Below the pieces are notes generated by a model. It did no database searches, had not been told where the DNA came from, and saw only the letters and a list, made by a program, of their open reading frames with translations. Below, piece by piece: positions 43,001 to 52,900 of a stretch of DNA of 64,000 nt. Where the stretch lies: contig JALMQS010000089.1 of the NCBI GenBank assembly GCA_024734495.1, positions 7,328,420 through 7,392,419 on the forward strand, given 5' to 3'. The position numbers and the translations under genes were made by a program. The DNA is from Forficula auricularia (lineage: Eukaryota; Arthropoda; Insecta; Dermaptera; Forficulidae). Numbering within the stretch: position 1 is the first letter of the stretch; the number at the start of each line of letters is the position of its first letter.

Positions 43001-43479
43001 ATGAAGGAATTGAGTCTTCAGCCGATGAAGAGGAACCTGAAAAGAAACCCTCAGAACCGCCACCAGAGTTAGAGAAGCCGGCCAAGTCGTCTCGAGAAGA
43101 GAAACGAAGATCTCCTCCGCCGACATCTCGAAGACGAAGTGGATCTCGAGAACGAGATCGTCGGGATCGGGATCGACGACGAGGAAGTCGGGAGCGAGTT
43201 CGGGAACGGGATACTACCCATCGATCCAGAGATACAAGAGAAGAACGAGATGCCAAACGGCAACGAAGAAGTCATAGCCGTGAAAGGAGACATCGCTCGA
43301 AATCTCCAGCTGGACGTGGGGGCGGGCCTGGAGGAGGCTCGGCTGGAAACGGGGGCGGAAATAATGGACCAAGGGACAGAGAACGTGGAGGAAACTCTTA
43401 TCGAACTAACGAAAGAAGCAGCAGAGATTTCAACCAAGAGAGAGAACGGCGCAGGGAGCGAGACAGGCAGAGATACTAA
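39557..43479 (+). CDS. PRPF38A: PRPF38A: pre-mRNA splicing factor 38A, 2 exons
   Basis: Component of the spliceosomal B complex, needed around the step that activates the U4/U6.U5 tri-snRNP. Exons 39557-40096 and 42976-43479 join AAG/GTATCT in phase 0 to give 347 residues. The N-terminal 180 residues are the PRP38 domain: MANRTVKDAKSIRGTNPQYL, RTRIYDCQFWKEECFAL, EIRYLGGVYGGNIKPTPFIC, FKYVRALGAYYMRLTG and FELVHLDEFIDELL. The C-terminal part starts with an acidic segment (SCLEEDPDEG, ADEEEPEKK) and continues as a long RS/RE/RD-rich tail with a Gly-rich stretch. This layout matches animal homologues. The single 2.9-kb intron is full of repeats. Confidence 0.97.
40110..40290. repeat. Foldback repeat at the start of the PRPF38A intron
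   Basis: GATGCAAAGGCAGCC...AAATTTCTAATAAAA and its inverse ...GGCTGCCTTTCCATC flank a loop with GAAACGTC and CGACGTTTCGAGGATG, the same hammerhead 3'-half phrase as in other PLE relics. It begins only about 15 bp after the exon. Confidence 0.65.
40430..41170. mobile_element. ACTTTACCATAC-family fragment with G-rich minisatellite
   Basis: ACTCAACCAAATTTTGTATA, the CATAATCTGTGGGCC phrase and AGAAATACAAAAACTG are shared with the unit repeats at 4260-4660. They are followed by about 250 bp of G-rich units such as GGTGGAGTGAGGGAG and GTAGTTGGGGGGTCCAGGGA (40930-41170). Many G-runs could form quadruplexes. The complementary C-rich block is at 35540-35690. Confidence 0.6.
41380..42416. other. PLE-related relics in the PRPF38A intron
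   Basis: Repeated phrases include TTGCATCAAGC(A/G)(A/G)AGG, TTTCT(A)ATTAAAAAGA and (T/C)TGATGATG(A/G)AGG, with hammerhead halves at 41465-41520 (-) and 41833-41880 (+), all with core changes. No ORF is recognised. Confidence 0.5.
42417..42600. mobile_element. Palindromic hammerhead element, partial
   Basis: It has the same ends as the 15900-16196 element (GAAGGAGACAATAAAAGAGT ... ATTGTCTCCTTCAATAT). CTGATGAAGAGGGCTTTGAC is present at 42531, but GAAAC and the 3' stem are deleted. It lies in the PRPF38A intron. Confidence 0.65.
42976..43479 (+). CDS. PRPF38A: PRPF38A exon 2 (acidic and RS-like tail)
   Basis: Acceptor TTTTTTTAAG. It encodes VSCLEEDPDEGIESSADEEE, then KSSREEKRRSPPPTSRRRSG, dense RD/RE/RS repeats (RERDRRDRDRRRGSRERVRE), a GRGGGPGGGSAGNGGG run and the terminal RERRRERDRQRY, then TAA. 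Long ORFs on the other frames and strand are shadows of its repetitive codons. Confidence 0.95.
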   Translation, partial: VSCLEEDPDEGIESSADEEEPEKKPSEPPPELEKPAKSSREEKRRSPPPTSRRRSGSRERDRRDRDRRRGSRERVRERDTTHRSRDTREERDAKRQRRSHSRERRHRSKSPAGRGGGPGGGSAGNGGGNNGPRDRERGGNSYRTNERSSRDFNQERERRRERDRQRY

Positions 43480-43537
43480 ACTCAAAAACTTTGGAAATAA
43501 TTAATTTTTAACAGAACAATTATAAATATTAAATTAA

Positions 43538-43543
43538 AATAAA
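43538..43543 (+). terminator. PRPF38A poly(A) signal AATAAA
   Basis: It lies 59 bp after the PRPF38A stop, in TTAAATTAAAATAAATCTAT. It is the first consensus signal downstream. Confidence 0.65.
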
Positions 43544-43549
43544 TCTATT

Positions 43550-44000
43550 ACTTTGTATTATAGTCATAAAGCAATATTCGCAAATTCTAAATTATTGAAT
43601 ATTATTCTTTTTTTTTATCAAAATTCTGATAACATTTCTATTTGTTATGGTGTTCAAACATAATGTATAACTAACTATCTGAAATTGCCCCAGAAAAATA
43701 TTTAAAATTGCCTTGTACTATAATTATATTTGATTTATATGTATTAAAAAAAATGTATATTTATTAAAAATAATCAGAAAAATATTCTTAATCTGCAGTG
43801 TTTTTTTATATATACTTATATACTCGTATTTTTACAATAAAAAAGAAAACGATTAAATTAAATAAATCTAATTAATTTCTTTGGAAATACCCTTTATCTT
43901 TTAGATGAAATTCAAAACAAATAATAATATTTAACTTATTCAAGTCCAAGAAATTCATGAAATAAATTTGTATAAAATTAAATACTTTTTTTTTTATTTA
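43550..44000. other. AT-rich intergenic DNA
   Basis: No gene or repeat was recognised between the PRPF38A end and the non-LTR debris. Confidence 0.4.
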
Positions 44001-44169
44001 TTTATTTATTGTCACCGGGAACAAAGCCCATTGAGACAGCACATCAGTAAAGTGTTAGTAGGGATAGTGAGAGAGCCGAGTTTTAGCCGGTAGAAATTTT
44101 ATATGCTAGCCAGGCTCAAACCCGAGCCCCCCGCTTGAACATCGTCATCAACAAGTTTATAAGATCATA

Positions 44170-44730
44170 ATTAATCCCAATTTTTACTATTGTCCTACAA
44201 TCTTATACTTTGTACAAAAAATAATATAAATGAGCTACCGTTACTACAAAATAAGTGTATGAGAACTATTTTGAAATGTGATAGATATACACCAATTAGA
44301 ACCATGCTGGAATGCCTAGGTTTTTTGAATGTGAGTGATTTCATGTACTTACAAACAATGAGCTTTGACTACAAATTGTATCACAGGGAATTAGCACAGT
44401 ATTTAGAATTCACAATAGTAAATTGAAATGCATGAACATTAAATCAGGTATAATGATAGGATATATGTACATAAGGTAAATAAAGAATTGACGAAAAACT
44501 CACTGTATTTTAGAGGGCTTGAGGAATTCAATTCTCTGCCCTCTGATGTAAAAAATTCAACTAATTTAACTTTATTTAAAATAAAATTAAGGAAACATAT
44601 TAGTGATAATTGAAAAATGTTACATAGACATTAGAAGTTAAGTTAGAAGAACTTAATTGTAATTATGTAGTATAATGTAATATACCATATATGTATGTAA
44701 ATACATTTAAATTTAAATAAATAAATGATG
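44170..44730 (+). pseudogene. Non-LTR retrotransposon C-terminal fragment
   Basis: Two frames give INELPLLQNKCMRTILKCDR, then TPIRTMLECLGFLNVSDFMY, and further on YFRGLEEFNSLPSDVK-like text with LTLFKIKLRKHIS. This is the usual end of a non-LTR RT protein. It ends in an AAATAAATAAATGA tail at 44725. A different copy is on the - strand at 48960-49490. Confidence 0.7.
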
Positions 44731-45079
44731 TTGAAGCGGGGCCAGCGCCTTAGCCAGCTCGGCCAACCCGATTCCCGTAATTAAATACCTATTATACTAA
44801 TAAATGATGCTGACTTTATTTTTCAAAATTTCATGAAACAATAAACTGATTACTATTTGGTTTTTAGAACCGTCTGTTAATATTTTATTGATATTTTGAT
44901 TCAAAATGTATTAATAAAATCTTAAAATTTTACTTTTAGAAAAGGATCGGATTTTTTCCAATGAGAAAAGATTATTTCTGTTTATCTAAATTTGAATAAT
45001 AGGAAAAATCAAAGAGGAGAGGTTTTTGACTAAAATGTAATTTGCACCGAATCGCCTAAAATTTTTCATAACAGTTGAA

Positions 45080-45640
45080 ATGGAAGGCAGTTCAGGAATA
45101 AAATATCTCCGAATAGTGTGTCCGGGAATCCCGGTTCAGCCCTGGTTTGAACGATATCACCTGTTCAGAAAAATGTCTGTACCTATTAATAGGCTGAGAC
45201 TTGGGCACGCGACGACTCGCGAGTACATGCATAGGGTTGGTCTCAGAGACCACCCTTTCTGTAGATGTGATTCGAGCTCACGGGGGGACATTAACCATGC
45301 CCTTCTTGGGTGTGGGTTGTCTCGCCGAAAAATAGACCGATTTTATGACAGGGTTCGGGGAAAGATCCAGTTCCCTACAAATGCGCAGATATTACTTGCC
45401 TGCATATCCGAAGGGGAGAACTAGGAAAGCTGGTTCTTCAATTCCTTATATCACTGGGCTGTGATATTTTTCGATGAGTTTTTAGGTTGCTATTTATTTT
45501 TTTATTTTTTATTTTATTTTATCTTTATTTATTTTTTTAATTTGTTGTTTTGATTTTTGTAGAGTTAATGTGAATATATTGGCTGGCAAAATGGGTGTGT
45601 GCCCGATGCCAATAGATAATATAAAAAAAAAAAAAAAAAA
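45080..45640 (+). pseudogene. Non-LTR retrotransposon C-terminal zinc-knuckle fragment with poly(A)
   Basis: The ORF 45080-45424 ends with NRLRLGHATTREYMHRVGLR, then PFCRCDSSSRGDINHALLGC, a C-x-C...H...C pattern typical of the last domain of R1/I-group elements. The 3' UTR runs to an A tract at 45624-45641. It is 5'-truncated. The start codon is fortuitous. Confidence 0.75.
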
Positions 45641-45644
45641 AATG

Positions 45645-46140
45645 GTGAATGATTGTTATCAAAAAACTTGAACACTAATTTCTCAGTTGCTGTTCATTCT
45701 TAAGTGATCGTTAAATATAAAAACAAGATTAATTCCTGCTGAACATTACAAAAACAATTGAATTTTATCGTGCAGAAGTCAAGCCATAGAAATAAAAAAA
45801 TCTATACATACGGTATAGACTTATAGAGATATATTTTCTGAAAGCAAATGTAAACTATTCAAATCAAGCAGCTTTTAATTGAAAAGAAATTTAATGTATT
45901 TTCAAAACGACCTTATTATCCCAAGGTAATCAAATTTTTATATACATATTTCTCTATTTTTTATAATAGGTGAAAAACTATGTAAATGGGCATATTAAGT
46001 TAAATTAAAAAAAAAAGATTTTTCGCTAGCAGAACATGCTATGCATCTTTGTTCATATGATGTTCTTTGGTTTTGATAAATCTTCAAGAAAGGCTATTTC
46101 GTGAAGATGAAGATATATGTTCATATTTATAAGTTATAAC
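45645..46140. other. AT-rich intergenic DNA
   Basis: No ORF or recognised repeat was seen. Confidence 0.4.
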
Positions 46141-46229
46141 AAGGGTGTCCATATTCTGCCATGACCCAATCGGGACATACAACGGAAAAAAAAACCGTCA
46201 AAAAGTATTGGATTCAGTCCTTACAATAA

Positions 46230-47530
46230 GCCGATGTGGTCACCCATATGACTTTACCATACACCTTGGCCCCTCTCTTATATTTAATACTAGCTGACGA
46301 CCCTCCCCCTGACCATTTTGGGTGGTTTATTAGGTGTACAAAATTTGGTAGACTTTGGACCAATGGCCTAGATTTTCATTTTTTGACCTTCCTCCCATTT
46401 TGGGCGTCATAGTTTTTGCATTTTTTCTGATTAAGTATACAAAATTGGTTGATGTTATATTTACCTCAATTATAGAAGTTGATCGAAAAATATTTTTCCA
46501 AAGAAAGAGAAAAGAAAATCAGTTTGGAACTAATTTATAAAAATTATAATTTGTAGAGAAAATCCTATCCAATTATATATAAATATATATTTTAGCCATT
46601 TACAAACAGAAATCTATACATAATAAATAAAAAATAATAATCCGTCCACTTTCCATTTTCATATCAGGGTTTTTTATTTTTTTAGATCAATCAAGAGGGT
46701 CCCATTAACATTATGTAAGAATAGTAGTTAGTCCGAAAATGATTTTTTCTGTTTGAAAATTATTAAATGAATAATAATAAATTTACCTTGGAAGGTTAAT
46801 AATAAAATTGTTTAAATTAAAAAAAAAATGTCCAAAGGTAAGGTTTAAATATTCAGCGCCTGAGGATGCAACCCACTAATCAGAATGTGCCATTTGAATG
46901 CATAACCTAGTCTACCAGGCGGCGCTACATTTTTTTTTCTACCTAGTGTGGAGGATAGAGTGGATTTTTAAACTACTTTTCTCTTTATATTTCAACAATT
47001 TTCGAAAACTTTTTGTTCATATTTCCTCAGAGCTTTTGAGAGATTATACGTATCTATATTTTCCTAATTATAATTTGAAAGAAGAATTTTCTTATTACTA
47101 AACGTAATAATAATATAACATAAGCTGATGTGGCTATCCACGTGACTTTACCATAAACCTGGACCCTCTCTTATATTTAAATCTTAATAAAATCATTTAT
47201 GATTATTTATGAAAGAACCCCCCCCCCCCCTTTTTTTAATTTTGTGCCTATTGGCAATAGAAGTAGACAAAATTTGGTAACGTACCTAGGTACTATGTTA
47301 ACTAACAGACATTTTGACAAAACAATTAATATTTCGAAAAATGTAATTTTTTCGATGTTCACTCATTAGGGTTTTTTTAGACCAAAACGCCATGGTTTTG
47401 CTAAATTTTTTAATCAAAATAGTTTCAGCCTTTTTTGAGATATTTCAAAAAACAAAACAAAAAAAAACAAACACTTTTTTCATCCACGATTACAATATTT
47501 GATCAAACCCTGTATGGTAAAGTTATAATA
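46230..47530. mobile_element. ACTTTACCATAC-family elements, nested or rearranged
   Basis: ACTTTACCATACACCTTGG near 46250, TGACTTTACCATAAACCTGG at 47142 and the inverse CCCTGTATGGTAAAGTTATA at 47510-47525 mark termini. Downstream of the second, AAAAGTGTTT...TTGATCAAACCC is the inverse of the left ends at 2092 and 3920. CTAGCTGACGACCC at 46290 is a phrase typical of other dispersed insect repeats. No transposase. Confidence 0.5.
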
Positions 47531-47729
47531 TAACAAAATACAAGAAATAATTATGACTAATAGCTATGGAGGCTGATGTAAACAAAAAAAATATATAAAA
47601 ATATAAATCGAACAAAAATATAGGAATGATATAAAAAAAATATATTTATTTATATAAATGATGTTAAGGAAAATGATTAAATAGATATATATTATATAAA
47701 GTTAAGAAAAGAAAACTTATTTATTTTTA

Positions 47730-48330
47730 TTGTTCCACGAGTATTTTTCAGAATCTTTTGCCGCAATTAACAGTTCCTTATTACTTTCTATTTCGTTTAA
47801 AAAGTCAGTAGTAAATAGACAACTTATAGTATTTAATATCTAATTTATTTCTCTCATCTGACCATTGACTAATTATCAGGGAAAACGCACATTCACAGCC
47901 TGCATTGTGACTAGGAATAAAAAATATTACCTAACTGCACAAGCGAACAAATTCATTTTTTTGCTCCAAATATTCAACTTTTTCCCATCCATTTTTCTAA
48001 GTAGCTCTGAGATTTTAATGTTTCTTTGTTAGCAGCAATTTCATTCTTTATGATATCTTTAATATGGCAGAATTGGTTGTAGAATACATCTTCAGTGAGG
48101 GAAATTACATTCTTTAATGATAGCAAACATGTCGATACCTCATCCCATTCCGGCATTCTTCTAACAATATCCATTGCAGAAACGAAAATTGGTTCAAGGG
48201 TTCAATCCATCTGGGAAAGTCAACCTTTTCTTTCAGTTAAACTTAAACCGGGACAATTAACTGTCCCTAAAGAATTTTTTTATTTAAATACACAACATAC
48301 AATATGTCGTGCCCTATAGAGTTGACAAGT
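47730..48330 (-). pseudogene. hAT transposase C-terminal pseudogene
   Basis: The - strand gives MDIVRRMPEWDEVSTCLLSL, FYNQFCHIKDIIKNEIAANK and, in another frame further on, CECAFSLIISQWSDERNKLD, which matches the hAT dimerisation motif (xxAxxERxFSxxxxxxxxxRNxL). Frame breaks and missing upstream parts make it inactive. Confidence 0.6.
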
Positions 48331-48390
48331 CAACTGTACATAGGACAGGATTAAAATCTTATCTATCTTATATTATATAGCTTATATATC

Positions 48391-48733
48391 TGTAGCGGCC
48401 TGCTTTGCTTTGGCCACGAGCCTTTAGACTCTGCCGCTAGATGACACAGTCAGATCATTGCAACACTTTGCATGACTGATAACATTTCAGTCATGTATTA
48501 AGTAAGGCAATTCGATCTCGATTAATCAAGCAGCTCCTCACCCACCAACTAGGTGGGTGGCGCCCAACCCGGCTAAGTCGGTAAAGCAGCCCTTGACCCA
48601 CCAACTAGGTGGAGTAGAGCCCTTCCCACCACCGAAGCAGCTCTTTACCAGGGCACGAACATCGCCCTGTCCAAATCATTGTTAGGTCCCCACCAACTAG
48701 GCGGGCAGCGCGGACACGCACCACGCACTAACA
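48391..48733. mobile_element. Solo LTR of an LTR retrotransposon
   Basis: It begins TGTAGCGGCCTGC and ends CACTAACA, flanked by TATC on both sides (48387-48390, 48734-48737). It is much more GC-rich than its surroundings and contains three CCACCAACTAGG(T/C)GG units. No internal gag/pol lies nearby, so it is a solo LTR from recombination. Confidence 0.75.
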
Positions 48734-48929
48734 TATCTATCTTATATATAAAAATTAATAATTATTTAATTTTACAAAGAATTACAATAAATGAAATATG
48801 GTGTACATTGATAAACATTAGTTCACATTAGAGATTAACATACATGATATAAAAAAGGGTGAAATCACAACGATCCGATCCATTTAACCAATTTTTTTCT
48901 CTATACTTTCTTGTCACACGACAGATCTT

Positions 48930-49500
48930 TTAGATCATTTGGGAGTTTATTAAAATATTTAATTGACACAAAATAGGAATTTTTTGGGTAATTGACTTGT
49001 TAATCTTTGGCTGGACAATTGATCTATGTCTAGTTTGGCCACTATGTTCATTATACATCATCTTACACACATCATAATAATAAACAACAGAGTTAACAAT
49101 AAAAGATTCATCAATACCCAAGACAGATTGCACCTTAATTTTTTTGATAAGTCTTGTCAGTATAGTGATAAGTGGTTTCATTGCATTATCATGTGCCCCC
49201 CCCCCCCACACACGCAATTATACCATAGTTAATTATACTCTCAAACAGAGCCTGATAAATTACCCTCATAGCCCTTGCATCCAATATTGCACACAACTTA
49301 TATAATAAAAAAATTATATATCTGTTTTTTTTGATAATTTGCTTTATGTGATAGTTCCATCTCATATGACAATCTATATAGATTCCCAAATATTTACAAT
49401 AGTCAACTCTTTTTATTTCTTTGCTATCAATATATAATTTAATATCTACAGGTATACTATCTCGATAACAGCCAAAGGTCATGAAGTTCGATTTGCCGGG
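48930..49500 (-). pseudogene. Non-LTR reverse-transcriptase fragment
   Basis: The - strand encodes KRVDYCKYLGIYIDCHMRWN, HIKQIIKKN and ALFESIINYGIIACVGGG, the YLGIxID...W..HI...INYGI pattern of non-LTR RT tails. A frame shift at a C tract (49197-49207) leads to the rest of the tail, which ends near 48930. Confidence 0.7.
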
Positions 49501-49796
49501 GCAACATTAAATTTCAAGTTTTTTTCTGAAAGGCAGAGTAGTTTATATTTTAAATTTGATATGTATGGGAGAACGAAGATCTTCTCAGGTGCTTCTAAAA
49601 ATCTTAATCCGGTCCTGATTCTGGATAATGTTTTAATTTAGGGATTGGGATTGTGAAAATAAAAGACATCAAGAAACTTTTTATATAATTTATGTTTAAC
49701 AATTTATAGGAATGTCACAAAACAACCATATATTATAAATATTAAATTAAAATAAATTTATTTTATTTTATAGTCATTAAGGAAGAATGATAAATA

Positions 49797-49937
49797 CTAA
49801 AATGTTGGAGCGTTTAGAATAAAGAGCCGATCCTCTTCTTTTTTGATCCATTTAAGTAATTTATTTACAGCGTTGATAGCATTTGTTTTTGTTACTAATG
49901 GCTCAAATGTAATATATAATTCAAAACCTGAAGTGAC
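49797..49937 (-). CDS. MON1: MON1 last exon
   Basis: Acceptor TTTTTTTCAG. It encodes [40 protein letters not shown] and LNAPTF, then TAG. The ending -LFIL-x-x-P-x-(Y/F) is the usual Mon1 C-terminus. AATAAA signals lie about 35 bp beyond the stop on the - strand (49757-49762). Confidence 0.95.
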   Translation of the reverse strand, partial: VTSGFELYITFEPLVTKTNAINAVNKLLKWIKKEEDRLFILNAPTF

Positions 49938-52900
49938 CTGAAAAAAAATAAATATTTCAATTAATTCAGCTTATTCAATTCAAAGTGTTTTTCAAATATG
50001 GTATGAATTTATTTTTATTTTTGTATAAAAAAGTGAATATATCTTCCAGTTGTAATTTTTTTAATAATATAATTTAATATTATAATTTCAAATTGTAAAA
50101 TAATATTGTTAATTGTATTAAGATATAAATTAATTAAAATTATATTTAGAAAACAATCGATAGAACGTTTATTTGAGTAGAGAAGGTTTCAGGAAAATTT
50201 ATCTATATCTATACTAATATATTATATTTTAAAATAAATTCTTGATTGTTTTGTTGTATAAATAAATGATACAATTAGAAGATAGGGTTATTAATGGCTC
50301 AAACTTTTAAGAAGAAATTCCACCTTTATTAATATAAAAATCAGCCATTTAAGGTCCCGCTTGATTTTTTAAATGAAACCTTAAAAAGGGTTAAAAAATA
50401 ATTAAACTTTTTTTTATTTTTATTTCATATTATTATAGTAGTTATTTAGGAAATTTTTGAAATTTCAGGTTAAATTTTACTTGTACTTCCATAAATATTT
50501 TTGAAAAATAAGCTGCTTGAAGATTCAATGGTTGAGTTATTAAAAGAAAAATTTCGACTGAATCCAATTAGATTTTTTTCCTTTGAAATTTCGATACTAG
50601 AATTATATGTCTAAACGCAATCTGTTAAGAATTTCTCAATAAAAATGTCTAATTTAGGGGGCTCCAGGTGAAACATTTCTTTGGATACATAAATATTTAA
50701 CCATTTAATCTATATAATATAGTGCCTATATGTAAAGGACATTCTAATAAGCGTTTTTCGACTTATCAGGCTAAAAGGTCCGCTATAATTTCTCTAGTAA
50801 AACAAGAAAGAAAGAAGGTCAATTTAAATCTTAGATATTGGTAAATATCCAATCTATTTGCACGAAATTTTCTCTGGAGAGAGTCGGACTGGTAGAACTT
50901 TTAATTGAAAGTAATGGAAGGCAGCCCAGTGGCAGTGAGGAAAGAAAAAATTAACACATATCCAAATAAGGTATAATTTATTGGATTCCTTCCTCCTTTC
51001 CTTTCAAACCGACGTTTCGGAGGATTCTTCCTTCCTTCTTCAGGGTTTCAAGGGGTCAATGAAGGAAACAAATAAAATGCTTCCTTCCTCTCTCCACAGT
51101 GTTTAAAACTTTCTTCCTTAGCAGAAACATAGAAAAAAAACACTGCTGTGGAGAGCAGAAGGAAGCATTTTATCTGTTTCTTCATTGACCCCTTGAAATC
51201 CTGAAAAAGGAGGGAAGAATCCTCCGAAACGTCGGTTTGAAAGAAGGAGAAAGGAATCCAATAAATTACACCTTATTTGATATGTGTTAATTTTCTTTCC
51301 TCACTACCCCTGGGCTGCCTTCCATTACTTTCAATTATCCAATCATGTTTGTATTATATATCAGAAGAGTCAGTCGTCTCAGGAGTCGAACCCGAGCGCC
51401 AAGCCTTCTTTCCGGTTGGTCTTACACTAGAGACAAAATTTCTTCTGACATACATACATGCTCATCTTAAAAAATTTTATTCAAGTTATAAAAAAAACTT
51501 GATTTGTAAAATTTAGCTTACGACTGAAAATTCTTTTCAGTATAACACCGTTTATTATATAATTAATTCTAGCGTTTGGGTGTTTTATAATTTTAATTTT
51601 ATGAAAAATAAATGGAATTTTGTCAAAAAATTATAAAACAACTTGCGGAGAGCGTCCTATCGATTAATTTAAAAAAATAGGAATTAAACAAGGCCAATTT
51701 AAATCTTAAATCTTGGTAAATATCTATGTATGTTAGTATTATATTATATAAATAAAGTTAAGTTACCCATCCTAAAATGGTTTCTTTATCTAATTGTTGA
51801 TGCAATAATTTAAGAGGACGGGAGGCTGAATGCAGTCGATGATGAAGGGCTTGGTATAAACCAAGAAGTCTCTCAGTTTCACTTGGCGTATGATAAGGTG
51901 CCTCTAAAGCTGGACTCCAAAATTGCGCCGTTGATTTACATTTATATAAGAAATGCCTCATTTCGGCTACACCTATTTGAGAGGCTGTACTCGCCGGACG
52001 TACCATTGCCTCTTGGATGGCATCCAAAAGATGATTTTTAAGTAATTTCTTAAAAAAATAAAATAAACAATCAACATAAGTATAATAAATCCAAAGATTT
52101 GAGTATCTTTTTTTGAAAAATAGATGGAATTTTTTTATAAAGCAAATATATTATATCAAAAAAAAATTTAATTTAGACTAACTGCCTGAAAGCATGTTAG
52201 TGCTCGAGTTCAAATCCTGAGGGGATGAAACCCTCTGATATGCAATGTAAACATATTTCTACTAAAATCTTAGAATTTTGACCTTAAATTCTGTAACAAA
52301 TGTAATACACTAATAGGTGTGTTAGTCGATTTTTGTGAAAAATTGAGTAACTCAACAGAAAGGAAGGCCTTGGTGTTGGCCACATTGTGAATAAGTGTCT
52401 AGCCCGTAGGAGGAATGGTAGAAATTCTAGAGAGATTTGAATTATTGTACCGCTATTGATTTTTACTACCTGTATAAACTTTAAATCGCTGCACTGCAAA
52501 GTTTGGTAAAAGGGACTTACACACTTATTCACAGTTCTAGAATTCAGATAAAATTTCAATGCTAGGCGTAACTCTAGGGTCTGACCTTTCTTGGAATGAC
52601 CATATCTCAACCCCTGCTAAATCTGCAGCGCAAGCTTGGTCTCCTATTTAGGTCTAGACGCTATTATACTCCCATTCAACCTCTTACACTGTATAAGGCT
52701 TAAATTCGTCCCTGTCTAGAATATGGCTCTCATCTGAAGACAGGCATTCTCTTGCCACACTGGATGGAATTCAGAAACGAGCAATTATACTAATAGGAGA
52801 TCCAGCCCTAACAAACCCACTCGACTCCCTGGCTCACCGAAGAACCGTTTCTGCCCTTTCCTTGTACTACAGATACTATCATGGTGTCTGTTCAGTAGAG

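Noticed and set aside
43069..43485. Long - strand and alternative + strand frames across PRPF38A exon 2
   Set aside because: They are shadows of the RS/RE codon repeats. The true frame continues the PRP38 protein in phase and ends in a typical tail.
48391..48733. CRISPR-like array (CCACCAACTAGGTGG units)
   Set aside because: Only three irregularly spaced units inside a solo LTR with TG...CA ends and target duplications; a eukaryotic genome.
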